From: Bedellia somnulentella
Lineage: Eukaryota; Arthropoda; Insecta; Lepidoptera; Bedelliidae
Direction of reading: 5' to 3'
DNA length: 64,000 bases
Assembly: GCA_963576735.1 (NCBI GenBank)
Contig: OY755189.1
Span: 5,060,622 to 5,124,621, forward strand
The notes under the pieces are model-generated. The model worked only from the letters and a program-made list of their open reading frames with translations, ran no database searches and was not told where the DNA came from. The position numbers and the translations under genes were made by a program. Every line of letters begins with the position of its first letter. Position 1 is the first letter of the stretch. Of the stretch, positions 1-10,900 are shown piece after piece.

Positions 1-19
1 TTTACCGTGAATTGCCATT

Positions 20-600
20 CGTACTTGCGTAAGGTATGTCTTGTCGGCTTATTCCGTTAATCCACCCAAAAACAGCTACCCTAAGACAGATACTCGGAAA
101 CGCATGTCCTTCAATCCACCCTGAACAAGGTGGATAATCGTAATTTATAATAATATGTTTCTTCCGATTTTTTACCCCAAGTACAGTCATTTACAGAAAC
201 ATACACAACACCAAACGGGTCCAAGAAACTTCGTGAACATAAACATACTTTAGAACATACCTACTTTCCTACTAACAGTTTGAATATTTTTATTTTGGTT
301 TCGGAAGTTTTAATTTGATATTTATTGTTAACCATAGGGATGGTAGATAGTATTTGGGTAAACACCATTTAAAATTACTGTGTTGTGACAAATTAAAACT
401 TTGGGTCTTTTTTCTGTAGAAACTCTGCCTACGTACAGTCATTTATCAGAATCGGAAGAAAAATATTATACCCCGGATACCCCGTTCAGGGTGGATAGAG
501 AAACGCGCTTTTCCGAATATCCGCCTAAAGGTGGCTGTTTTAGGGTGGATAAACGGAATAAGCCATCTTGTAATGTATGGCTTAGGTACCTTCCTTCGTG
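20..600. repeat. Inverted repeat with GGGTGGAT motifs
   Basis: Reverse arm about 20-130 and forward arm about 478-590 share TTCAGGGTGGAT, GGTGGCTGTTTTAGGGTGGA and AACGGAATAAGCC at roughly 80 per cent identity. The 340-base centre has no gene. Confidence 0.6.
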
Positions 601-762
601 TTTTAATTAATATAATTAGTTACCTCTGCCGTGGTTATAATCTCATTCCCTCGCCTCCGTACTGAGTTGCAAGTGGAAAATTAAATTAAACATAAACAAA
701 ACAGATGTCTAGAAACTTCAAAATAAAACTGTGTGAAACTTTTACACAGTTATAATTATAAG

Positions 763-995
763 ACATACGTACATACATATACTCACGCCCATCATTCCCA
801 AAAAGGGGTAGCCAGAGATTCAGAGCTGGAAACTACTCTGCCATATTTTTAAGTCTAAAGGGGTACAAGATCCTAGAAATAAAGTATCGTTGGTGATGGG
901 TTTCCAACCGCATCGCCCAAAAACCACTTAAAAAAACCTCTTACGACACCCGTGGGTAGAAAGGGGTAGTGAAATTATAAGGCAGCACTACACGA
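763..995 (-). repeat. Family A SINE-like repeat
   Basis: Reverse copy: CATACATATACTCACG tail, GGGGTAGCCAGAG, TGATGGGTTTCCAACCGCAT, then head. Confidence 0.7.
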
Positions 996-1454
996 CAAAG
1001 TTATTAGATATTATTACAGTTATTAGAATAGCAATGAAAAATTATTAGGAAACAATATTTTTACTTATTAATTCTATGTATGTACCCTGACTAAATAGAT
1101 GTAAAATATTGCTTTGAGTCCCGATAAAGAGGAGAATTATAATACTTTTCTTTAACCTAAATAAGTCTGTGTCATTGGTAATTAATATCATCATCATAGG
1201 CCTGTTACGTCTATGACAGTTTATTCAGAGTCTGATTTATGTAACACCAGTTTCTTGACTGCTCCTACGTTGGTAGCTTCGCAGACCGATACGAGATCTA
1301 CAAAGCCTACCACATCTGCAAGGCAAGCACGAGCACTATTTTATCGACACGATAACGGTTAGAATGAGATGGCAGTATACGGTACTAAGTAAGTGCGTAA
1401 GAGATGGCTGCTTTATCCCACGCGATAACTAGTTTAAACACGGCTCGTGCTTAC

Positions 1455-1640
1455 CTTCTGTAACAAGGGAAGTCACTAATTGGTGGTAGGGAAGCGGCTA
1501 GATGTTTACAACTCCTCTTATCAGAGAGCAGCTGAAACCAGACTTCGTCACTCAATCTGAGTCCATCTGCTGTAGATTTGCACCACTCGTTTCTATCTGC
1601 AGCGGGTTTTCCCAATTTTGATAATGGTTTTAGAAAGCTG
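1455..1640 (-). CDS. Possible orphan exon
   Basis: Minus-strand frame LSKLGKPAADRNEWCKSTAD, then LRLSDEVWFQLLSDKRSCKH, ending DFPCYR before AG|GTAAGC, a good donor. An acceptor-like GGCAG precedes 1640. No family recognised, no partner exons seen; may be part of an unknown repeat. Confidence 0.25.
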
Positions 1641-1921
1641 CCATACAAATAAATAAAACCAAGTGAAATACAACAAATAAATATATTTCCATTAAGTTCC
1701 ATGTATAAATTTTAAAATTATCCCTCAAATAACATTCATTTATGACAATACTTTTTATAATTTATTTTACAGTACTTTGGAAGTTAAAAACGTTAAATCA
1801 CAATTGTCCTATATTCAATATATGTATATCTATATAAGTACACTGTAAATAATTTTACACTGTGCGATATATATGTATGTTATATGGTATACATAAAAAT
1901 GGATGGTGTTGGTATTAAATA

Positions 1922-3212
1922 CGAGGGCTGCTATTTATGTATCCGGAATAAAAAAAAGAAACAAACATATATCAATTAATATGGTTTTATTGCTTCTCAA
2001 AATATTCGCCGCTCAGATCTATACACTTTTGCATGCGTTGAAACCAATTTTCATAGCACTTTTTCCACTCAGACTGAGGTATCTCCAAAACGTGCATTTT
2101 GAACGCATCGACTGCCTCTTCGCGGCTCGAAAAACGTTGACCACGTAATTTTTTCTTCACATTTGGAAATAAATAAAAATCATTGGGTGCCAAATCAGGG
2201 CTGTACGGCGGATGACCTGTCAATTCGATCTTTTGAGCTTCTAAAAACTGAGTTGTGACGGCCGACCTGTGACAGCTAGCATTGTCGTGATGCAGAATGA
2301 TTCTACGTTGTCGGTTAGTCTTTCTTATTTGTTCAAAGACTTCCGGCAAACAAATGGTCGTATACCACTCCGAATTAACAGTTTTACGATTCTCTAAAGG
2401 CACTGTAGCTACATGGCCATTTATACCAAAAAAACAAGCGACCATTTGCTTCAATGTGCTTTTTGCACGAATAACTTTTGTTGGGTTCGGCTCATCTTGG
2501 AACACCCACACCGTGGACTGCTGCTTAGTTTCGGGGTCGTAAGCGTAGATCCAAGATTCGTCACCTGTGTAGATATTATAAACAGCTTTTGACGCACCAC
2601 GGTTGTATTTTTTTAACATTTCTTTGCACCAATCGACACGAGCCTGTTTTTGATCAATACTCAAGTTGTGCGGAATCCAACGGGAGCAAATTTTTTTTAC
2701 AGCTAAATGTTCATGAAGTATCTTATGTATGCTCGTCATACTAATGCCCAGAGATGCCTCTATCTCACGATATGTAACATGACGATCTTGAGTTATTAGT
2801 TCCCGGACAGCATCGATGTTTTGAGGTACAACGACCGTTTTAGGGCGACCTTCTTTAATTTCATCAGTAAGCTTAGATCGTCCACGATTAAACTCGCTAA
2901 ACCAGTGATACACAGTGGTCTTTGAGGGTGCTTCATCCCCAAAAGTTGAAGTAAGCTGATCGATGCACTGTTTTTGAGTTAGACCACGCCGAAAATCGTA
3001 AAAAATCATGGCACGAAAATGTTCACGAGTTAAATCCATGGTGGTGAAGACACGCAATTTTCAAAATGACGCTACGATGTGAAAACAATTGACAGTCACA
3101 TAAAAATAAATGTATTCTAAAGCTAAAGAGTTCTATTTTTAAATGATGTAATTACTTTTTAAATTATTGTTCTGTAAGTGGCCAGTTCCGGATACATAAA
3201 TAGCAGCCCTCG
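1922..3212 (-). mobile_element. Complete mariner element with perfect TIRs
   Basis: 27-bp terminal inverted repeats starting CGAGGGCTGCTATTTATG are identical at both ends and flanked by TA (1920-1921 and 3213-3214), the target duplication of Tc1/mariner. Length 1291 bp, normal for mariner. It holds a full transposase on the minus strand. The lack of mismatches in the TIRs and the open frame point to recent insertion. Confidence 0.95.
1987..3039 (-). CDS. Mariner transposase, intact
   Basis: 350 residues from ATG at 3039 in a good Kozak context (ACCACCATGG) to TAA at 1987; a TTG-started frame extends six codons upstream but the ATG is preferred. N-terminal paired-like helix-turn-helix region (about 1-110), linker motif WIPHNL, then DDE catalytic domain: D160 in TGDESW, D252 in HHDNA, D287 in APNDFYLFP, with 34 residues between the last two (D,D34D). 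No stop or frameshift. It cuts and pastes the surrounding element in the nucleus. Subfamily not decided. Confidence 0.95.
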   Translation of the reverse strand: MDLTREHFRAMIFYDFRRGLTQKQCIDQLTSTFGDEAPSKTTVYHWFSEFNRGRSKLTDEIKEGRPKTVVVPQNIDAVRELITQDRHVTYREIEASLGISMTSIHKILHEHLAVKKICSRWIPHNLSIDQKQARVDWCKEMLKKYNRGASKAVYNIYTGDESWIYAYDPETKQQSTVWVFQDEPNPTKVIRAKSTLKQMVACFFGINGHVATVPLENRKTVNSEWYTTICLPEVFEQIRKTNRQRRIILHHDNASCHRSAVTTQFLEAQKIELTGHPPYSPDLAPNDFYLFPNVKKKLRGQRFSSREEAVDAFKMHVLEIPQSEWKKCYENWFQRMQKCIDLSGEYFEKQ

Positions 3213-3640
3213 TATTATATAGTTATATTTAATACGTTTTTTGACCAATTTTGTTTGGTTATGTTTTATGATAAACGTAATGGTTTTAATAGACGTTTAA
3301 TAATTGAGACTAAAATTGTAACATGACGAAGAAGAATTAATAAATATTTTTCAATGAGTAAGCCATTTTGCTCACATACATTTTCAGAGTGACGCCTGAT
3401 AGATATCAGAGGTTGGCTGACTTTGGCCAATATATCAAAAGACATTACTAATATAATCAAAAAAATAAATAAATATACATACAATAATGACAAGTCCTTA
3501 GCCTTAAGTATAGTATGAAATCGGTGCAAAATCTACATATTTCGGCAATTAAATACATAAATGTAAATAAATATATAAACATATAATACAAAGATCAAGT
3601 TAGCCCCAAACTTAAACTGTGTAGCATAAACATGCAATAA

Positions 3641-3845
3641 GTAGAGTCGGCTTAGAATAACACTACCCCATTTATAACCGTGGGTGTTCGTGAGAGGCGA
3701 TTAAGAGGATTCGGAAGGGGAAGACTCGACACCAAAAATCTATCGTTTCACAATCTTTTCACTAATCAACTTCCAAAAGGGGCTGAGGAATTATATTATT
3801 CTGAAGCTCTGGCTACCCCTTCTAGGGATTTATAGCCGTGAGTTT
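3641..3845 (+). repeat. Family A SINE-like repeat
   Basis: Forward copy, GTCGGCTTAGAATAACAC to TATAGCCGTGAG; middle shortened. Confidence 0.7.
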
Positions 3846-4110
3846 TCGTTTTCTGCAAGCATTATAAAGTTCTGTTAGATTGCCATACGATAAAAGCTAT
3901 GATTGTATGTATATTATATATTAACTTTTATATAATATCCTATATATCTATGGTATTGTGAACCAAGTCAACTTCTACAATGCGCCTGTCCCGGATGTAC
4001 AAAATTGCAGGACTCATCTGTATGAATGTTGTAGTGAATATTGTTAATATTATACTCAGAACAAAAAGTTTTCAGATTTATTAGTGAAAACAAAAACTAA
4101 TATAGCTAAT

Positions 4111-4325
4111 ACATATACTCACGGTTATAAATCCCTAGAAGGGGTAGCCAGTGCTAAGGAATTAGAAATTCCTCAGCCACTTTTGGAAGTTGCGTGGGGA
4201 AAAAATGGTAAAACAAAGGTTGTTGGTGATGGGTCCCGTATAAAGCCTCAATACCGTTAGTCGCCTCTTACGTACACCCACCGGAAGAAAAGGGGTAGTG
4301 CTATTCTAAGCCGCCACTACACAGC
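4111..4325 (-). repeat. Family A SINE-like repeat
   Basis: Reverse copy ending in CCGCCACTACACAGC. Confidence 0.8.
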
Positions 4326-5319
4326 AATCTGCTAATATGCAAATATAGCAATATAGCTATGCAGCATATAAATATGCAGCAATATAGCTAATCTGTTGCT
4401 AATAAAAAGGTGAAGTGGAAACAATATACCGCGTTGCCAACCTGTGAATTGCAAAAATAAGAACGTTAAGTGGCGTGTTCTAAATTCATTTGTTAAATAC
4501 ATACTTCTCTTTTATATTTTAGCCATTGCATTACTCAAAGCATGTTTACATAATGGTTATTTTTAGCTGGTGGCAATATTGAACCCCTTAGCCGTATAAT
4601 GAAGAAATATAACTCTGAAGGTGGCGGTATATTTGTATAGATGTTTTAGGGCGAAGGAGCTCGCTTCGAAGGTAAAGCCAAAAGATGAGGTTCTAATTAT
4701 GAGTAACCCTTGTAAACAAGCCTTAATTAATACATAGTCAGTTCACATTTTACACCCTTAAAGATAAAATTTATTTCTCTAAAATGTTCCTTAATTAATA
4801 CATGAATAAACTTTATATACTTAAAAACAACATCGAGTAATGGTCCACATGGAAAAACTTACATAAATATTACAACTTTATATTGTGAAGGTGTTTTAGC
4901 TAAGTTTAATATTCATAAATATACATAAAGAATGTGCTTTCGACGGTTTCCGTTTAAAACATTACAACACGCATCTTAAATAAATTGCTACGTTATACGT
5001 TGCATTGGTAAAGTTTGAGTTCTTTGCAAAATAAAAAATATTTGTGCGTTTACCGAGTTGACTTTTTGCTTAAAGCTATAGGAATACGGTTTAGGACAGA
5101 TTACATTATTTAATGGCATTTCGGAGAAAATTATGAATAATATTTACCAAGATATTAATATTTTTTCAGTAATGTAAAAAGTTAAAAAATAACTATCTAA
5201 ACTTTAATTATAATATGGAATTTTGGCACTTAATTATATGTGCAACAAAAGCTAAAATTGTATGGTGATTTGATGGCAACACCGATATCGGTAACAATTA
5301 TCTTACTTACGTAGCTAAG
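4326..5319. other. Intergenic, AT-rich
   Basis: No gene, RNA or clear repeat seen. Short segment repeats of GCAATATAGCTA near 4350-4390. Confidence 0.4.
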
Positions 5320-5325
5320 TTTATT
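5320..5325 (-). terminator. Candidate poly(A) signal for the Ptp99A-like transcript
   Basis: On the minus strand this reads AATAAA, about 680 bases after the tail's stop at 6006. The interval 5326-6005 holds no other supported gene and would be the 3' UTR. Inferred only from the hexamer. Confidence 0.3.
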
Positions 5326-6005
5326 TATTAAAAATATACAATACACATAACAAGCTATACAAACACACGTAGTAGAAAGAAATTCCTTTGGAATAAGTAA
5401 TACGAACATCGAAACACCGACTCACTAACATCAAAATACGAAAGTAACTCCAACTATGCAATACGCTGTTATATGAAATGGAATCTCCAATACTTTAAAT
5501 ACCTAGCACTAAATCTCCGAGTAGAAATAACTTAGTTAAGATTATGTATAATATAGCAAGAAGCTTATTAATGAATCTATCTAATTTCATATTGACCCTG
5601 TGACCGAGGCGGCTTCAAATGCGCGCCTCAGGATCAATGTCTAACTAATTAATTTAGAATCTACGCTTCGCCGCTCTACATTCGTAGTCGGTATAGGCAC
5701 TGCCCTATCTATACCTATAAGGGCCTAACCCTGAAACTATACTATGAAGTATAAATCTGTAAGAATTTGGCAGTTATTGCAGGTAACGATAGGCTGGTCT
5801 GGGCTAAGTTATAATTTTAGTTTAACACGAAACTTAAGCTTATCTTAAATCGGTTGTGTCTAGAGTTAATGCAATAGACAAAGTAAAAGCCAATTTTATC
5901 GAATGCGTTGCGCTCGTTCGAGATGCACCCGTAAGTAGATCGAGGCAGGAAGGCACGGCGTGGAGAGGACGGGCGGCGGCGCGGACGGGGCGCCGCGCTC
6001 CGTCA
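5326..6005 (-). other. Probable 3' UTR of the Ptp99A-like gene
   Basis: The first 80 bases after the double TGA are extremely GC-rich (CGC repeats), then the sequence becomes AT-rich. A short hairpin-like GAGGCGGC...GCGCGCCTC lies near 5607-5630. No supported coding frame. Confidence 0.35.
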
Positions 6006-7898
6006 TCAGAGCGGGAAACAGCGCGAGAATCTCCGCGGTTCACTGGTCCCGCGTCGTCGGCGATTTTTACTAGAATTTTCGTCTGCTGTCGCGCTTGTTT
6101 TAGTCGGTTCCAATATTTCTAACTTATGCATCGAAGGTCTGCTTGACATAAGGGTCGGCCCATGATCCAAAGGTGACTCGACTGACCTATCATTGCCGTC
6201 GAATACAGTTTCCAACTCTATACATCCAGTGTCGATTGCGACAGCATACTCAGTTCGTTCTATGACGCTCTTAGGATCATCTTCTACGATGGTTGACTCT
6301 GCAATCGTTGAATCAGCCGCTACAGACCCGGTATGTATCGATTCGTTTGTAACTATGATTTGCTTCTTTGTATCGGCTGAAGACACGGAGCCACAACGAA
6401 CTCGTTTTTCAGGCGTTGCAAATACTGAATCTGATGCCCAGCTACGGTTTTCTGAAGTATGACATAAAGTGTCGTCACCCTCACACTTAGACCTAAAAGA
6501 ATGTTGTCGACTAACATCTGGAGTGTCGTCATCTATCGCACGGAAATCAAGTGTGCTAAGATCTACTGGTCCTCGATTGCGACGGGAGCCATTGCGTTTG
6601 AAAGAAGTTTGCTGCGACGAAAAAGCCATATCAAAAAGCTCGCAAATGCTTGTATGATCTGAATATGGCTCCTCGTAAAGAGTTAAATTACGAGTTTCAG
6701 TCGCATCTGACGGTGTTTCATCTTTGACAGAGGGTGCTTCACTATGTTCAGAAATGTCAAACGTAAATCGAGCTTCAAAACGGTCTGGGCTTAACAAAGG
6801 TGCGGATCGAGCGTAATCATCTTGACCGTCTTCTTCATCATACTCGAAAGTGGATGGGTTATGAATGGCGTTTGAAGAAGTAAGTGGTGGTCTTCGATTA
6901 GGTGATGTTTGTTCTTCAGAATCTGTGGATCTTTCAGAGCGTAGGGTGCGACACATATGACGGCGCCCTAGCGTTGGCTGTGAATGGCACGGAGTGCGTC
7001 GGCAGCATGTGCGCTCATGACGTACGTCTGAGCCACTACTACCAGTTGACTTAGAGTGCGGTGTACGACGGCGACGAGTATCTTCTTTGCCGTACAATGA
7101 AGTGAAATCCTCAGAGCAAAATTTTTCAAAAAGTTCTTGTGAACTCAGTCTTGTCGAACCAGTTGCATTATAGAACGCTTCAGTCGGCGATCGTTCTCGT
7201 TCTCCGTTGTCGTATAATGCACTTGAACTAGCTCTTTTAGATTTATCCATGAAACCAAATTTATACATTTTAGGCAATCGTCTCTCAAAAATACCTTGAG
7301 ATAAAGCACGAGCTGGGGCCTTATTAGCGGGAGAACCGTCTCGACGGTCAGCAAGAGCGCGATCAGAGGAAACTCCTCGGAGATGATGTCGGTAAGGGTA
7401 AGCAATAGGAGGCAAAGGAGTTGGCGGCGAAACGGCCAGTTCTTCTTCTTCCTCTGGAGTTTCAATGGACGTACCTCTGGAGCGTTCAAAAGAGGAGCGT
7501 GCACATTCACATACAGTGTCATGATCATCGTCGTCATCAGTGGCATCACATTCGTCGAAAGACATTTGATGTGAAGCCTGAACAAATACGCGACGACGTT
7601 CTTCTGCAGCACCATCATCGTCTTCAAGACGGATGGAACGACGAAGAGGAGGTCGTTCACCTCGGCGTGGCCTTGTTGGTGCCTCCATAGTAGCAGCGTG
7701 TGGTAAAGGAGGTTTAGTCATTGGCATCAGTCTATCAAGTGACAAGCCTCGTCGAGGTTTCCTCTTAGATGGCGTCGTTATAGCTCCAGTTATCCGTTTT
7801 TCTTTATCTGTTGACGGACTAGTTTCTTCTGGCGTGGTTGGTAAGGCCGCTCCTCTTCCGAACTCGATGAACCAGAGCTCGTCCCTTAGCTCGCACTC
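6006..7898 (-). CDS. Ptp99A: In-frame 630-codon C-terminal extension of the Ptp99A-like gene beyond TGA
   Basis: The frame of the last D2 exon passes the TGA at 7899-7901 and remains open for 630 codons until TGA TGA at 6003-6008. GC content and peptide composition look coding: acidic runs (a five-Asp stretch, EEEEE), many Ser/Arg/Pro, no hydrophobic segment, so a disordered cytoplasmic tail is likely. There is no need for a separate start: the stretch from the stop to 7745 has no in-frame ATG. The tail could be joined by readthrough of TGA (context AAG TGA GAG) or by splicing of an 84-nt intron using GTGAGA at 7902 and an AG ending at 7819, which would delete the stop and keep frame. That candidate intron is GC-richer than neighbouring introns and has a poor pyrimidine tract. 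It could also be an exon of another transcript. Confidence 0.7.
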   Translation of the reverse strand, partial: ECELRDELWFIEFGRGAALPTTPEETSPSTDKEKRITGAITTPSKRKPRRGLSLDRLMPMTKPPLPHAATMEAPTRPRRGERPPLRRSIRLEDDDGAAEERRRVFVQASHQMSFDECDATDDDDDHDTVCECARSSFERSRGTSIETPEEEEELAVSPPTPLPPIAYPYRHHLRGVSSDRALADRRDGSPANKAPARALSQGIFERRLPKMYKFGFMDKSKRASSSALYDNGERERSPTEAFYNATGSTRLSSQELFEKFCSEDFTSLYGKEDTRRRRTPHSKSTGSSGSDVRHERTCCRRTPCHSQPTLGRRHMCRTLRSERSTDSEEQTSPNRRPPLTSSNAIHNPSTFEYDEEDGQDDYARSAPLLSPDRFEARFTFDISEHSEAPSVKDETPSDATETRNLTLYEEPYSDHTSICELFDMAFSSQQTSFKRNGSRRNRGPVDLSTLDFRAIDDDTPDVSRQHSFRSKCEGDDTLCHTSENRSWASDSVFATPEKRVRCGSVSSADTKKQIIVTNESIHTGSVAADSTIAESTIVEDDPKSVIERTEYAVAIDTGCIELETVFDGNDRSVESPLDHGPTLMSSRPSMHKLEILEPTKTSATADENSSKNRRRRGTSEPRRFSRCFPL

Positions 7899-7979
7899 TC
7901 ACTTCTTTTCATTCATATCTTTATTTAAGTAGTGCAATACATAGTGTAGCACTAGATCATAGCAGTACTTGTACTCGGT
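7899..7979 (-). CDS. Ptp99A: Ptp99A-like exon 14: end of D2 and TGA
   Basis: Acceptor TTTTGTTACAG before 7979. 26 codons, [20 protein letters not shown] then DMNEKK and TGA. This is the last helix of D2. The TGA overlaps a possible donor (GTGAGA at 7902-7897). Reading continues in frame after it. Confidence 0.88.
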   Translation of the reverse strand, partial: TEYKYCYDLVLHYVLHYLNKDMNEKK

Positions 7980-10900
7980 CTGTAACAAAAGAATAAGCAA
8001 ATCATTACAATGCATCTGTTGATCAACCCAATTTTTTTTATATCTTATATTTGCATGTTTTGCTAAGATATAATTTACGCTATTGTAGTAAAAATTTCAA
8101 GTTTCATGATAACTTCTATTTCAAAGACTTGATAATTACAAAAAAATAGGTTGGATTTTAAGAGCAGAAACAACTTTTGTACCAACCATATTCTCGACTA
8201 GTTGTGGTCGATGGCGTCGCACAGTTTTCACAGCTTGGAAGACATCGACCTCTCCGTGTTGTATCACTTGTTCTATGCAAGCATTGGCCGCGCAGTACAC
8301 GCCAGCACGACTTCTTCCGTCACTGAGAAGCAAATAAAGACATAAATAAATTTGCCACGTTTTTTATAGGTGCTTACTAAAGAAAACATTTAAATATAAT
8401 TAATGAATAGTTGAATCCTACCAATTCCGATATAGAATAGAATAGAATAACACTTTATTGCACATCAAAAACCCAATTTTACAAAACTAATAATATGATC
8501 AAACAGTTTACAGTGAGGTACAATTGGCGGTCTTATCTCTAAAAGCGATCTCTTCCAGACAACCTTTGGAAGGTGAGATCGATAAATTAATTATTTGGGT
8601 AGATGCACAAAACAAGGCCAAAAAAAACATAATAAGATATTAAGCTTACTTAAAACTAACTTATTTAATTTAAATAACAATATGAATATTACATATTACA
8701 AAATAATATAGATATGTAACGAATATGAACACATACATAAATAACTACATACTATTATATATACAAGCAATACAAATACCTAGATAAAATACACATATAC
8801 GTTTTAGAAATATAATAAATATATATAGTTTAAAAAGCAAAAGTATTACAGCGCTTCAGTGAGATAGTGTTGTTTCACCAGATCTTTGAACACATTTAGT
8901 GATTTAGCCAATCGCACCTCCACAGGAAGTGCGTTCCACAATTGCACAGCGTGTACAGAAAAAGAAGAGCCATAGAAATTGGTTGTATGAGAGGGAATAG
9001 ATAATTGGAGATTATGGTCTGAACGTAAATTAAGGTTATGGGAAGAAGAGAGGAATTGAAAACGTTCTTTTAGATAGAAGGGGGTGGCAGGATGGAACAA
9101 GATAGAGTAGAGGAGGGACAAAGTATGCAAATACTTATAATATATTTGACTACATATAAATATTTTTTAATGTTTTTTGACATGAATTCCTCATGTGGGG
9201 ATTATTACTCATAAATAAAAGATGTTATTAAAGGAAAGAAAAATTTCGACACTGGCGGGGTTCGAACCCGCGACCTTCGGGTATACGCCCCCGTCGCTCT
9301 GCCAACTGAGCTACAGTGTCAGTTGGCATCCAGCGCGAAATTTCTCTATCCTTTGTTTCTTTTTTACACGTTCAAGTAGTGTTTGCGTTTCCTACCTCCG
9401 AATTTTACCTCGAAGGTCGCGGGTTCGAACCCCGCCAGTGTCGAAATTTTTCTTTCCTTTAATAACATCTTTTATTTATGAGTAAAGATTTTGAATTTGT
9501 CAAATATTACTTACTTACTTATACTCACGCCCATTATTCCCATTGGGGTAGGCAGAGACTATCGATCGCCACTTAGTACGATCTTGACAAACCTCTCTTG
9601 CTTTCCTTACATTCATTGTCAAATATGAAATACAATTAAAAAAAAAAATGCACTTGCGCTAGATCAACCAGAAAAAAGTAAACTTACGGTGACACAACAC
9701 ACACTGGACCATAGTCAGTTCGTTGCCTCCATTTTTCGACCATATTCATAAGTTCAACCAAGGAGTTGGTCGACGTTGGTACTTTATGTCCCATGGGCCA
9801 ACATGTCAATTGGAAAAGCTGCACCGTTTTTGGTGGCGCTTTTACTCCCGCCATTAATTCGGTCAGAGATACTATCTGTAACAAAAAAAATAATATTTCT
9901 TTACTCATAGTTTATTATATAAGCTAAGTAAATAAAAAAACTTTGAAAGCATTAGATATTTTTTTGTAATAATTAATCAATGTTAATTTTACTATCATTT
10001 ACAAAAGTTATATACATACATACATATACTCACGGCTATAAATCCCTTGAAGGGGTAGCCAGAGCTAGGGAATTTGAAATTCCTCAGCCACTTTTGGAAG
10101 TTGCGTGGGGAAAAGATGGTGAGATAAAGGTTGTTGGTGATGGGTCTCCAACTGCATCGTCCTAAAATCCCTTAAAGCCCCAATACTGTTACTCTTACGT
10201 ACACCCACCGGAAATAATGGGGTAGTGCTATACTAAGCCAACACTACATAGCTATAAAATATATTAAACGTTATAAACAATAATACAATAATTATACCTT
10301 TTTGTTGATCCGGAATATCCAAGTTTTGATGTTAGTATAGTGGTTATGCGAGACGTGGTCTAATGTGAAAACCGGACCATATTTCTTCGGATGGCGACCC
10401 TCAGGCCAAAATGGAGGAAATTGTTGCTGAAAAAAAGATATTTCATTTTCTTATGTTTTTTTTTAAATCTTTTTGTTCATAAAACCTCCTATGGGGATTA
10501 TCTTCTATACTTATAATAAATCTGTAGAGAGGTCAATTCTGTACATGAAATATATTTTCAAAATAACTATCAGGTGGTGATAAGGGATCGATACTGATGC
10601 CAGTAAATGCAATCAGTAAAATTTTTGTCTGTCTGTCTGTCTGTCGGTTTGTATGTTCCTTATGGAAACAAAAACTACTTGACGGATTTTAACGAAACTT
10701 GGTACAAATATTCTTAATACTCCTGGGCAGGTTTTTGTATACTTTCCAGCAGAGTAGTAAAGGGGAATTTTGGTAAATTTTGGGAAAACGGGTGAAGTGA
10801 CTACATTTTTTAAGCTTCCGTCGCGTGTGCAGACTTAATGGTTAAACTTACATAGAAATCATGTATGACGGAAATATTCTTCATAAAATTATCTAAAAAA

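Noticed and set aside
5840..6122. Frames on both strands across the GC-rich stretch after the tail's stop
   Set aside because: Open because stops are rare in GC-rich DNA; no domain, and they overlap the probable 3' UTR.
7145..7660. 171-codon frame on the minus strand overlapping the Ptp99A tail
   Set aside because: Shadow of the longer tail frame, with hydrophobic, Leu-rich nonsense composition.
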